From: Hetaerina americana
Lineage: Eukaryota; Arthropoda; Insecta; Odonata; Calopterygidae
Assembly: GCA_022747635.1 (NCBI GenBank)
Contig: JAKTNV010000007.1
Span: 11,807,997 to 11,871,996, forward strand
Direction: 5' to 3'
Length of the DNA: 64,000 bases
Both the position numbers and the translations under genes were made by a program. This document shows, in pieces, positions 25,701 to 33,700 of the stretch. How positions within the stretch are numbered: position 1 is the stretch's first letter; each line of letters begins with the position of its first letter. The notes under the pieces were generated by a model, which saw only the letters and a program-made list of their open reading frames with translations, was not told the origin of the DNA and made no database searches.

Positions 25701-26899
25701 GTTCGAAACAACATTATGGCACAAATTAATCAAATATATATTACATTTAAAATTTTAAGACTGATTAACGCGATTGATTAATTAGGCGTCAGTATGCTCT
25801 CCTTGACTGACAACTTTTTGAAAATGGCCAATTCCAAATTAAACTTCCTCATTGTAAATACATTTTAACAACTACAAAAACAATTTTAAAACGCTTTGGG
25901 CTCATCGTGCAAGGTTATTTACCGAATGTTTTCGTCATTTTTCCACGTTTGGGCATCGAAATTCTAAAAAAAAAGTACGCAAAGCTGCAGAACGCCGCAT
26001 ACGGGGTAGGGAATAAACGACGTGAAAAAAGGTTTCAAGCAAAATTCGAACACAAAGGCGTTGTGATTCCGCGTTCGCAATACGAAGATTTCGTTAAAGC
26101 ATATATGAGGAACAGTGAGTCTTTGTGAGAATGGAAAATACAAGGAATGGATGCAGAACTGACCATACTCAATAGGAGTACTACCGTAAAAAAGCAAAAC
26201 ACTCACCCCAGCTCAAAAGTCTTCCATCCTCGGTTACGGCAACGTTATGTGCGCACGTGTTTCCCGTGGCCACAAAACGTATTTTCACTCCACTCAAGGG
26301 ACCAAATTTATGGGGAACCCACAAATTTCTTCCAGAAGTAGCTTTGCAATTCTTGGGGAGTTCTCTTCGACCGATAAGATCCCAATTAGTGCTACCACAG
26401 ATGAGAAGTGTGCCATTGTGCTCTGACCCCTTCACTTTCTATCGAGGTTTGCCAACATAATGAGATACGTCACGTTAGAATTCTAGTCCGAAAATTATTG
26501 CTTAAAGAGTACATAACATATAAGAAAATTAATCAACACTGAAAAAGGCAACTTCAAACCACAGTAAAACATGATTCGATCATACCCTTGCAATTAAGGC
26601 TTTTGTTTATAGGCAAAATAATAGTAATCAGGATGTGGTGCACAACCAACACCTGTTTGTTTCAACTAGATTAGGTGTTGGGCATGGTTAAAATGACACG
26701 CATGCGTATCACCTACCAACTTGTTTTTGTCAGCTTGATCGACGCCCGTGCCAAAACCATCGCGACTTCCTTCTCCATTATCTGAGGGTTTAGGCGATTC
26801 AGGTTTGTCAACTTCTTCGTCGTTTTCTTTCGATTCTTCTAATTTCATCTCCTTATTATTGGAGTCCTCAACCTCTTCATTCTTCCGTTTTGTAGACAT
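4597..26899 (-). CDS. RCC2: RCC2 (RCC1-like beta-propeller protein, TD-60), 3-prime end missing
   Basis: Eight minus-strand exons join in phase: 26899-26717, 26438-26207, 13873-13742, 13588-13500, 13045-12931, 10801-10635, 7553-7373 and 4775-4597. They give 426 codons without a stop; the vertebrate protein has about 520 residues. After an acidic, lysine-rich N-terminus (1-61) come RCC1 repeats with landmarks such as STNWDLIGRRE, GRNEKGQLGHGD, SFGCPEYGQLG, DVACGTNHT, KRVFSWGFGGYGRLGHAEPKDEM and VVAADESVIAWGPSPT. The family acts at centromeres and the spindle midzone in mitosis and in small-GTPase signalling at cell edges. About 50 C-terminal codons are missing and may lie left of the window. 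Intron 2 is about 12.3 kb and full of repeats. The promoter appears shared with ZC3H10. Identification is secure; each border is a GT-AG choice by eye. Confidence 0.93.
4776..7372 (-). other. RCC2: RCC2 intron 7
   Basis: Intronic and CpG-poor. Apart from the small inverted-repeat element at 6258-6318 I recognise no feature. Confidence 0.6.
6258..6318. repeat. short foldback element (MITE-like)
   Basis: The 19-bp arms at 6258-6276 and 6300-6318 are exact reverse complements (ATGAGGGTAGAAAAAGAAA). The core GGAAGTGCAAAGTT also occurs inside the duplicated part of the mariner near 870-885. The 17-bp sequence ATTACTACATTAGACAT occurs both just left (6204-6220) and at the right edge (6317-6333), which suggests a local duplication on insertion. 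Confidence 0.6.
7373..7553 (-). CDS. RCC2: RCC2 exon 7
   Basis: Acceptor TTTGCAG. Encodes VIVDAQKRVFSWGFGGYGRL, then GHAEPKDEMIPRLIKVF, and ends in MALTEL at G/GTGAGA (phase 1). Confidence 0.93.
7881..8187 (-). mobile_element. SINE family A copy 1 (tRNA-derived)
   Basis: A minus-strand SINE with its tRNA-like head at 8187. A B-box-like run, GGGTTTGAATCCC in minus sense, lies near 8127, and the tail is near 7881. The imperfect target duplication GAAGCACATCAA (7869-7880) / GAAGCACACAAA (8188-8199) fixes both ends. It is clearly related to the copies at 9078 and 18000. Confidence 0.8.
9078..9387 (-). mobile_element. SINE family A copy 2, the best preserved
   Basis: A full-length 310-bp minus-strand SINE. 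The perfect 10-bp target duplication TCAAAGAACT is at 9068-9077 and 9388-9397. In minus sense the head has TGGTGCGGGGGCTAACG (A-box region) and GGTTCAAATCCC (B box). The body follows, and the element ends in a (TAC)n tail, seen on the plus strand as AGTAGTAGTAGTA. It would be transcribed by RNA polymerase III and mobilised by a LINE partner; that is family knowledge. Confidence 0.88.
9835..9950. repeat. inverted-repeat element with short arms
   Basis: The 16-bp exact arms ATTCCACAAATTTATT (9835-9850) and its complement (9935-9950) enclose a middle with CTTGAAGATGATGCAATG. The arms recall the ATTCCACA outer parts of the 3301-3483 foldback, and the middle recalls its GATGATG. It may be an old relative in which the hammerhead-like core has been lost. 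Confidence 0.5.
10635..10801 (-). CDS. RCC2: RCC2 exon 6
   Basis: Acceptor GTTTTCAG. Encodes GHNTDGKYFATSNK through FVEKGRDGHVVPVEGVEV to DVACGTNHT. It ends ACG before GTTAGT, phase 0. Confidence 0.9.
10802..12930 (-). other. RCC2: RCC2 intron 5
   Basis: Intron sequence. It contains a perfect hairpin at 11224-11263 and no exon needed by RCC2. Confidence 0.55.
11224..11263. repeat. perfect 18-bp hairpin
   Basis: TTGAGGCCTGCTGCACTC (11224-11241), loop TTGG, then the exact complement to 11263. It is GC-rich in an AT-rich intron. The stem is shorter than a normal microRNA precursor, and no T-run follows it. Confidence 0.75.
12931..13045 (-). CDS. RCC2: RCC2 exon 5
   Basis: Encodes LAYKGPPIVKVDCGGEFGM, then LDCKGSLYSFGCPEYGQL. 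The acceptor is TTTTTTCCAG and the donor G/GTAAGC (phase 1). Confidence 0.92.
13146..13279 (-). mobile_element. SINE family A, truncated copy
   Basis: It carries the (AGT)n tail and about 130 bases of body (GAGGTGACCGACTGCTGAGG and onward), then breaks off before the tRNA-like head. It lies in RCC2 intron 4, only about 220 bases from exon 4. Confidence 0.7.
13500..13588 (-). CDS. RCC2: RCC2 exon 4
   Basis: A short 89-base exon between TTTTAG and GTAAAA, encoding DQGVVYGCGDNKMGQCGVGN and nine further residues. It is phase 1 in and phase 0 out, and fills the gap between its neighbours exactly. Confidence 0.88.
13742..13873 (-). CDS. RCC2: RCC2 exon 3
   Basis: The acceptor TCTCTAG completes a glycine split from exon 2. 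It encodes RNEKGQLGHGDAIRRDT and the motif ACGRNHTLLLT, and ends at G/GTAAAT (phase 1). Confidence 0.92.
14215..14460 (-). mobile_element. CR1/jockey-like LINE, decayed 3-prime fragment
   Basis: The stretch with AAAGGGCTCAAA, the AACAACTTTTTTATTTAAAA run and the following bases parallels the 3-prime end of the better copy at 14880-15900. It differs at many sites, so it is an older copy on the same strand. Confidence 0.55.
14880..15900 (-). mobile_element. CR1/jockey-like LINE, 5-prime-truncated copy
   Basis: Minus-strand coding matches the end of a non-LTR reverse transcriptase: KYLGIYLTRDLWWGVQVDN, then KEKAYKALVIPILEYSSIVW. After a frameshift near 15523 it reads KIEKVQRKAARYVLGRYERT and SRLGAMYRIVKKDEAWEDLW. 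The reverse-transcriptase active-site part is missing, as expected from 5-prime truncation near 15900. The 3-prime UTR ends in a short repeat of the AAAT type (TTTATTTATTTATTT on the plus strand at about 14901-14915). A second copy of the same family is at 22407-22870. Clade assignment (CR1 versus jockey) is by motif only. Confidence 0.8.
15050..15118. repeat. 23-bp tandem repeat, three units
   Basis: The units at 15050, 15073 and 15096 share TCCACATCACATACAAA with small differences. It lies within the 3-prime region of the LINE copy. There are no spacers, so it is not a CRISPR array. Confidence 0.85.
15901..17999 (-). other. RCC2 intron 2, unassigned part
   Basis: No gene or named repeat is supported. 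An open frame at 16498-16740 on the minus strand was considered and left out. Confidence 0.35.
18000..18304 (-). mobile_element. SINE family A copy 4
   Basis: Full-length minus-strand copy. The near-perfect 12-bp target duplication GGATTACTCAAT (17988-17999) / GGATTTCTCAAT (18305-18316) defines it. Several body sites differ from copy 2, so it is older. Confidence 0.82.
18900..21200. other. CpG-rich stretch in RCC2 intron 2
   Basis: By eye, CG dinucleotides are several times denser here than in the surrounding RCC2 gene body (4.6-18.8 kb). No exon is convincing. It could be an unmethylated regulatory domain that extends from the promoter, or a region of foreign repeats. Nothing in the sequence decides this. 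Confidence 0.45.
19745..19830 (-). repeat. tRNA-like sequence (SINE head or tRNA pseudogene)
   Basis: In minus sense GTTGGCCAGTAGTTAGAGCG and, about 35 bases later, GTGTTCAAATCCGG resemble polymerase III A and B boxes. It does not fold into a full cloverleaf that I can see. Confidence 0.5.
21240..21345 (+). repeat. tRNA-like sequence with strong B box
   Basis: It contains GGGTTCGAATCCCCG near 21310, a near-perfect B box with T-arm. The upstream half does not give a proper D arm or anticodon arm, so it is a SINE or tRNA remnant rather than a gene. Confidence 0.5.
21365..21595 (+). mobile_element. SINE family B (tRNA-derived), plus-strand copy
   Basis: The head has GGGGTAGAGCGTTGGACAAC (A box) and GGGGTCGATTCCCGGG (B box). 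The body has GGGAAAGGAACTGGCCCCCC, then TTTCACACGCCGTAGGGCTT. The same body occurs in minus orientation at 40480, 51725 and 59140. Confidence 0.75.
21625..21790 (+). mobile_element. SINE family A fragment, opposite orientation
   Basis: The body part, with GTTTCTCTCCAACC and GCAAATGACCTCGGCGGTCG, is family A read in the sense opposite to the other copies. It directly follows the family B copy, so one may have landed beside the other. Confidence 0.65.
21791..22406. other. RCC2 intron 2, unassigned, with a tRNA-like scrap
   Basis: Mostly unrecognised sequence. Near 22255-22330 a minus-strand run with TGGGTTCAATTCTGGG looks like a decayed B box. Confidence 0.3.
22407..22870 (+). mobile_element. 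CR1/jockey-like LINE, second 5-prime-truncated copy
   Basis: Plus-strand coding reads LQIEKVRRKAARYVLGRYKR, SRLGMMNRIIRNDEAWEDSW and EIEKPNFNGKN, then a stop. The 3-prime UTR contains CTGCCTGGAGGTTTGTTTAA and GCAGCCACTGGGTGG. Both match the minus-strand copy at 14880-15900 (reverse complement). Only the last about 80 codons remain. Confidence 0.8.
23527..23705 (+). mobile_element. SINE family C (tRNA-derived)
   Basis: A head with GTTGGCTGAGCACTGGCCTA (A box) and GGGTTCGATTCCATC (B box), followed by a short body to about 23705. No second copy was noticed in the window. Confidence 0.55.
23706..25810. other. RCC2 intron 2, mostly unassigned
   Basis: It includes a probable tRNA-derived repeat at about 24590-24760 on the plus strand (GAGGGTTCAATTCCCACC as B box). 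The remainder is unrecognised AT-rich sequence. Confidence 0.35.
25811..26128 (+). other. unassigned open frame beside and antisense to RCC2 exon 2
   Basis: The frame stays open for 105 codons with no ATG until near its end. The second half looks protein-like (YGVGNKRREKRFQAKFEHKG, then VVIPRSQYEDFVKAYMR). It runs into AACA/GTGAGT at 26114-26115, a strong donor. I do not recognise the protein and no good upstream acceptor is evident. It may be an exon of an antisense transcript, a remnant of another element, or chance. Confidence 0.3.
26207..26438 (-). CDS. RCC2: RCC2 exon 2
   Basis: The acceptor GATAG precedes AAAGTGAAG. It encodes KVKGSEHNG, then the family signature LLICGSTNWDLIGRRELPK, and ends in the first blade LLSWG at a strong donor G/GTGAGT (phase 1). 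Confidence 0.9.
26717..26899 (-). CDS. RCC2: RCC2 exon 1 (start exon)
   Basis: Starts at ATG 26899 (MSTKRKNEEVED) and encodes 61 acidic and lysine-rich residues. It ends AAGTTG before GTAGGT, phase 0. An in-frame GTG two codons upstream is not used as a start in animals. Confidence 0.85.
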
Positions 26900-27429
26900 A
26901 ATCACTCGATTTTATATCAATATTACACGGGTAATTCAAGCTATTGATTGCCCGACTCTTCAATAGCTTTCAGGAGCTTACCGGTTATTGTTCCTTTGGC
27001 TTTATTCAGTGATATACACGCCGCTACGTGTTGAATAAACGAACTACTTCGGAGTAAGAATAGTGTCTAAGATTATTGGGAGTTGTAGATTAGTGTTTTG
27101 GTGACAAGTCCGATTTAAAAAATTAATAATCAGGTATAATTTGGTGGAACGAAATAGTAACTACAGTTTTGTATCGACTGATAATTATTTTTATTAATTT
27201 CGCATCCGAGAACCTGTGAAAAACACGAGCGTAACTTCCTTTTATAGTCGAAGGTCAAGCTTCTTTCGAAGCTTCATAACACCTTTCCGTCAAAACAAGG
27301 TGATATTATCATCGTATTGCTTTATACACCATACTAGGAACACAATTTCATAGCTATCCCTCAACGAGGAGGTGCTCCAGTGGTGGATATTGTGGAATCG
27401 CTCTGTCTCTTTTACAAATAGTCGTTCCT
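26900..27429. promoter_or_regulatory. shared promoter region of RCC2 and ZC3H10
   Basis: The 530 bases between the two start codons must hold the leaders and promoters of both divergent genes. I see no TATA box at a sensible place, and CG dinucleotides are frequent, as is usual for broadly expressed promoters. A small palindrome, GAAGCTTC, lies near 27270. Confidence 0.6.
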
Positions 27430-27747
27430 ATGAAGATGATAGGTGAGGAAAATAACTCTTCAATCTCCGACAATGGTGACTGTGAATCAGAAAATGTGTG
27501 TCGTGACTTCCTTAGAAACGTTTGTCGTCGTGGAAAACGTTGCAAATATTTGCACCCCGAAGAAAAAGATACCTCGGCTGTGGGCTTACGGCAAGAAATA
27601 AATGTGGTAAACGGACCAGTGGCAATCATTCAGCCAGTTGTTCAGAAATTGGAGTACACGTTTTGCCATGACTTTCAGAACAAACAGTGTACCCGCAGTG
27701 CTTGCAAGTTTGTGCATTGCACTCGTGAAGAAGAGGAGTATTATAAG
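27430..27747 (+). CDS. ZC3H10: ZC3H10 exon 1 (fingers 1 and 2)
   Basis: Encodes residues 1-106, including CRDFLRNVCRRGKRCKYLH and FCHDFQNKQC. Ends TATTATAAG before GTAATT, phase 0. Confidence 0.92.
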
Positions 27748-30700
27748 GTAATTATTTCCTCATCAAAGTGTTCGATATATACCGGATTTCGGTAATTTGT
27801 TGCTGGAATCATCCTGAACAATTATATTTGCAAACCCCCATTAAATACCAGATTGAATACTTTTTTCAGAAATAGCTGCTATCATAGGTTATATTTCCCT
27901 GGTAATTCCTCTACAGTTTTACCCTAGTCGTGTGTAATAGTTACATTGTAATGGCTGCTTTAAATTTGTAATTTTTACTAACGCAAACAGACTTTTTTAT
28001 CATAGGAGACAATGAAACGAAAAATGTTTAATATTTTTTAAAAGTTGTTTGATGTCGTAGAATCTTCGAATGAGGAAGGCAGGAAATATTGCGAAGGTTT
28101 TTTTTTTGATTAGGGCCGCCCTCGCATTCTGTTTATTATTTTGTGCACGCTTGACCTTGAACCCAACGCGGAGAACGCCGCCAGCCCTTCCGTAGAGAGG
28201 AGCTCGTCGCTCCGTGGCCGTTTGTTTTGAAGAGCTTGTTCTGTTTTCCCCACTTGCAAAAGGCAACCGGGGAGCTGCCGCCTCATCTCGTGACGGAAGT
28301 CGAAGTCCCCATTTGCAAGGACCATCTCAAAGGAGAATGCCGAAGAGGCCCCACCAGGTGCAGATTCCGCCACCTCCCTCCCCCAGCACCTGCCCCAGAC
28401 GCCGCCGCCAACGTCCCGGTGTGTGAGGGGGTGGGGAGCGTCGTGATGGAGCCCGTGAACAGAGTCCGGGTGGATGCACCTGGAGGGGGGGGAGGAGGAC
28501 CCGCCGCAAAGAGACGCCGCCGGCATTGCCCCCCCGTGCCGCAGCCACCCCCTCCACCACCACCGCCGCAGATATTATACTACCCTGAGGCGGGGGCCGC
28601 GGCGAGGAGGGCCGAGGCCAGGATGTTGGAGGACGAGAACGCCGTCCTGAGGAGGAGGATAGACGAGCTGAGGAAACAGGTTCGCGAAAATTGCCCCTCA
28701 TGCATGCCAAACCCCGTGGCATCATTCCATCAGCGGTGCAGCAGGCCCTCCTGGTTCCCAAAACACTTCCTTTTTCTAAATTTTATGATTCTTTTGATTT
28801 CGAATTCTCATTATTTTTAATATTCCATAATGTTTCTTTTGAGAGGGTATTTTTTCACCAGAATCAATTCTAGTCATGCTCCAAAATTATTTGATATTTG
28901 GAGTGTAAAATATTTCTATGGTTTATATTTGATATTATTGTTTCAGTTCAGTTCCCTTGCATGAAAAGGGGAGTTTGATTCCATTGCTTTATGATTGGTT
29001 AATTGTATAACCAAATTAGATGCCACTAAGGTTGAACACCAGCAATTCACATGGCCCAATTAATAAATTAGCTGTACTTATTCCACTATGATACATTTTG
29101 AGGAAATCAGTGGCAGGAAGTTGAGTCACTCTAATACCATTGGCATAAGAACAGTAATTCCATCCCCCCCTCGTTTCTGCCACCCTGTTGCTGTTTCTCC
29201 ATGTCCCATCATTGGCGAAAGCAACATAATTTATGAACTATGGTACAACTACATTTACTAAGTTATGAGATTAGGCAGTCATGAGTTGAGTCATCTTCTT
29301 CTGCTGCTCGTAAAGTTATGATGTCTAGTAGAAAATTATAGGCTTTGATGATTAATAGCATAATTCAATAATATGTGTATACTGTCCCCCCTATTCAATG
29401 ATATTTGAAAAACTTCACAAAAAGAGGATCATTACTCTTGAGAGTCACGGTAGCAATTGTATGCTTGCATAAAAAAAATTCCTGTTCACATAATAATGAA
29501 ATCTATCATTATTGGCAGATTAGGTTGAAAAGATTAAAAGTAATACTATCAGTTAGCATATTGGATCATGGAGATGGGAGGATGTATATTTGTCGTGGCT
29601 TGGTCTGACATAGACATGGACAGAGAAAAATGGAATAACACAACAAGGTTCTATAGGTAAGTGAACCAACCCACTGTAAATTGATATCAAAGAAAGATAA
29701 TTGTAAAATCACTTCTAATGTTTTTCTGATAGAGTAACAAAAAATGAAAATAGATAATATCCAAATTGGGATTCAATCTGTCTTTATCAATATAATCAAT
29801 GGAAGGTCACCAATTGATTTTCTGCAAAAGAAATCATTTTGGACCAGGCCTCTAAACTTATCTTTGCATTGAATGCTTGTTTTAAAAATACCCATTTTTA
29901 TTCTCTAGGCGCATTAACAAAGATTGTCTTTTGTTGTTATTTAATCTATTTTGAATCAAAGATGATATTTACGTAGGTTGGTCAGCTTTAACTCTTGAAA
30001 ATGTATTTGAAATAATAATAAATTATTATTTTCCACAGCAATCCATTGCATACACCACATGTGTGGTGTATGCAATTAATTGCTGTGGAAAATAGGACGT
30101 GGATGCCAGGTCATCATCTTCAGGGGCCACTCAATTCTTAAAAACATGGGAATAGACAAGGAAAAAATCAACAAATAGCCTGAATTATTGAAAAAGTTGT
30201 GAAAAGCCACACAATTTACAAATCCTAGACAGGTACTTCATGACTATCACTATATATTCAAATAGTGGCAAAAACGGAATAAAAATATTTAACAGGTAGT
30301 GATGATGCCAGTAACTTATTGAGAGGTGGGGCAGTGCCAAAGCATTATAACTTATGGTTCAGCATTTAATTAATATTCCATATTTCTGTTTGTGTGCCTA
30401 TGTGCTCGGCGTTTTATGATTCAAAATAAGGAATTAATAAATTCAGAAGATTTTGCCAATATTGAGTAAAATTCAAGCATTTTCCATTAAGTAAATATCC
30501 AGTATTTGCTATGTTGTCGAATGATTGTTTCCTGAAAAATGCTTAACTATCAATTTCATTATCTTTCATCACAAGACTATATGATTCCAGCCTATGAGGT
30601 TGATGGAACAAAAGAAATTGGGAAAGAGTGTCTGTCGACTTGGGATCCAGAAAAAATGGTTATGCTGTAACCAGTCTTAAACTAGTACTTGTATTTGGGA

Positions 30701-33700
30701 GTTAAAAGTAGAGCTAATCTGGTATCAAGCTCAGCATAGGGCAAAATTCACACATTCGCTGGAGGAATTCCAATACCTTTCCTTGTGCTAGCTGCAGTTT
30801 ACCATAACATCAAACAGCCTGGCAGGGGATGTCCAGAAGCGTTGCCTAGATTTGAATGCAAGACCCACCTGTCTGTAACAAAACAAGTATCCAAAATATC
30901 AAAATAGGAAATTACCTAATAAGAGCAATCAGAAGAAAATAGATAAAATTGGCCAACTAATTGATATCTCATGGGATGTTATATTGCAACTTCTCATATG
31001 GAAGACAAATTAATTGACAGTAACTTTTTTTCACCATGCTAAAGAAATGTAGGTTCCATCTAAAAGTCTACTCTCCATCTATGATAGTGGAACCATGGCT
31101 CAGGGGGTTGGATAATTTGTTTTGATTGGATCCGGTTTTATTCCTGGGCACCTTGTAATTCATCTTGTAGGAGTTTGAATGGCATTAAGTTCAAGTATGT
31201 ACATAACTATAGCAATACTTCATTTCAGTAAAACAGTTTCTGGCATCACTTGGTGGAAATTCTTCATATTGAAATTAAATTTAAAATACTTCACTTTTCC
31301 ACATAAAAAACTTTTATTTACGACCTAGGTTTCGTTATGGTATAACATCATCACCTGATGATGTTATACCATATATTTAGTTATTTAGTTATGTACATAC
31401 TTGAACTACCATATTTTTACTTACTAGATACAATCTCAGTAACTGCATTCTCACTTTCAAATGCTCCGTCAAGTCAGTCCTTCCCTTAACATAAACTGTA
31501 AGCTAAGGTTAAGTTTAGATGACTACAACACTGCAGTTTTTATTTGCACATTTCAGGTGCAATTACTTTAACATTAGAATAAAAATCACTGAAGTAGATT
31601 ACGCTGAAGGCTATTAAAAACTGGTATAATGATGAGTATTTTATGAGACACCAGGGGGGATTCAAAATGCATATTCTCTATTTGTGAAAATATCAGCAAA
31701 CCGACAACACCAGATTATTATTCTGCTCACAAGACAATTATCCTTGTATATTTTTTGTATCACTTCTGATTTGTGGAGAATCCTAATTACATCCATTGCT
31801 TATATCCATTGGCATTGTGGCTATGGAGTAATAATAGTATGCGAAGAAAGAGCATTGTAAAAAATGGCACACGCTATTTTGCCAGGAGAAAGGTTAGATA
31901 AATGATATTAAATTTGTATTCTGCCTTTGGAAGTTAATGTATATACTGGTGTCGAAAGCGAAGTATTTTAAATTTAATTTCAATACTTCATATCAGTATT
32001 AACTTTCAACTTTCACATCATTGAGGAACAGAGCATCAATATTTCAAAACAAGGGTTTAATAAAATGTACTTGTCCAAGTAATTTCTTGATTGTGCCCCA
32101 GTTGTCATGGATTTTTCGTCTCCAAAATAGGATATGGTCTGGTTTTGCAATAGGGTCCTCTGGATGCTCTAATTTAAACTTTCCATGAGAAGAAATCTTC
32201 ATCTGAAGCACTGGGTCACCATGAGAAAGATCCTGTCACTGATGTGTTCAACCTGATGCTCCATCTTGAATAACTACTATGGTAGCTATAAATAAATATT
32301 TCACTAGAAAAATCATACAGAATGAATATAAAAAGTATAAAATTCAAAGAGAATGAGGTATTTACTTGAATATTGTTTGTTCAGTGGAAAAATTAAATGC
32401 TTAAAAGTCTTGATTGGCTTCCCCACTATTAATTATATTAAAGGTTCATTCATCACATGGTGTAAAAACTAGTAGCTTTATTTCAAACTTACTGCAATGA
32501 GGTTGCATAAACCTATTATAATGAACAGGATTCAGCATATCAATATGTGCAGTATGTATTCATTGTAACTAAACAGAAATTCATTGTAGCTCATCTAAGC
32601 CATTTAGTTACAGCTGATCACTTGATGACCTGGATGTGATACTGTTTCAATATGTCATGCAAGAGAAGAGATAACAACCAAAAAAACATTTCCTCGATGA
32701 AAAGTGACATTGCCATGCAGCTCGGTGATAAAGAGGTTCATCTTTGAGCAGAATGCATGGATTCTCATTCCGTGAATGATCATCCTTGTAGGTGACTGGA
32801 CTCTCTGCCACAAATGAGTTCTTACTGGAGCAAAATGCCCAACTGCGACTGAGCAAGCAAGCTGCTGCTGGCACAGTCACGGCAGTAACGGTACCAGCGG
32901 TAGCCATAACCAGTGCTGCAGCTGCTCCTGCCACAGTTCAGGTGCATCAGCCACTTGGAGGACAACCTGCAACCAATGGTGCAGGTCCTGCACAACAACA
33001 GACAGCGTTGGCGTTGCGTGCAGTGGCAACAGTTCCGGTCTCCATTGCTACAGTTACACCAACCCTGGCTCCAGTGTCAATGGCTCAGGTTTGCATTTCT
33101 CTGAATCTTTCAAGCCTTTGCTTCTTTCGAAATACATACCATCACAGGAGAATCCTTTGTAAATTATTTTTACTCCTTCATAAACACCCAATGATAAGTT
33201 ACAGCTTCATCATTAACACTACGATAAATTCATTTTGAGCTTTTGTTTGCCTGCTTAAATCTGCATCTTTCCAACAAAGAGATCAGTTATTGATAAATGT
33301 TTGGCCTATGCATATATATGTACTTCTTATTGGATCTTAACAAAAACTCGAGTCTTTAAAATTATAGAACTCCAGTTATTCTGCTTAAGGCCACCATTTT
33401 TCAGCACAATTATTAGTAGTATAGTGAACCATATTATCACTTGAGAAGTCGAGTGAATTTTACAATTAATGAAGTCTTCCATTTCTTTGCGCTATGCAGT
33501 TTTATATGATCAATTTGCTATTGTGCATTGAATGATTGTGTATAATTCAGTTTAGTAGTGATATATTTTTCATTAAGTTAAACTCATGGGTAAGTACTAA
33601 AATCGGTACTTTTTTTATTGAAAACAGTATTAGATGTTACAAGATGTGCACCCATGCCTTGCATGGACACTTGAGTAATTGAAATGGTAACAAGAAAGAA

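Larger units (their letters stand above)
13874..26206 (-). other. RCC2: RCC2 intron 2 (about 12.3 kb)
   Basis: The largest intron, between the first two exons near the promoter and the rest of the gene. It holds the LINE, SINE and tRNA-like copies listed separately, a CpG-rich stretch at about 18.9-21.2 kb, and an unexplained open frame at 25811-26128. Such a long first-introns region often carries enhancers, but no specific element is visible. Confidence 0.7.
28680..32791 (+). other. ZC3H10: ZC3H10 intron 2
   Basis: A 4.1-kb AT-rich intron. It contains the palindrome at 30029-30094 and the inverted-repeat element at 31188-31407. A tRNA-like scrap lies near 31090-31150. A second inverted pair is formed by 31268-31291 and 31961-31984 (24 bp, exact). 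No additional exon is seen. Confidence 0.6.

Noticed and set aside
28110..28761. Two long minus-strand frames over ZC3H10 exon 2
   Set aside because: They are by-products of the GC-rich Pro/Gly coding on the plus strand.
31351..31372. Plus-strand CTGATGA as a further hammerhead core
   Set aside because: No GAAA after the stem on this strand; the motif works only on the minus strand.
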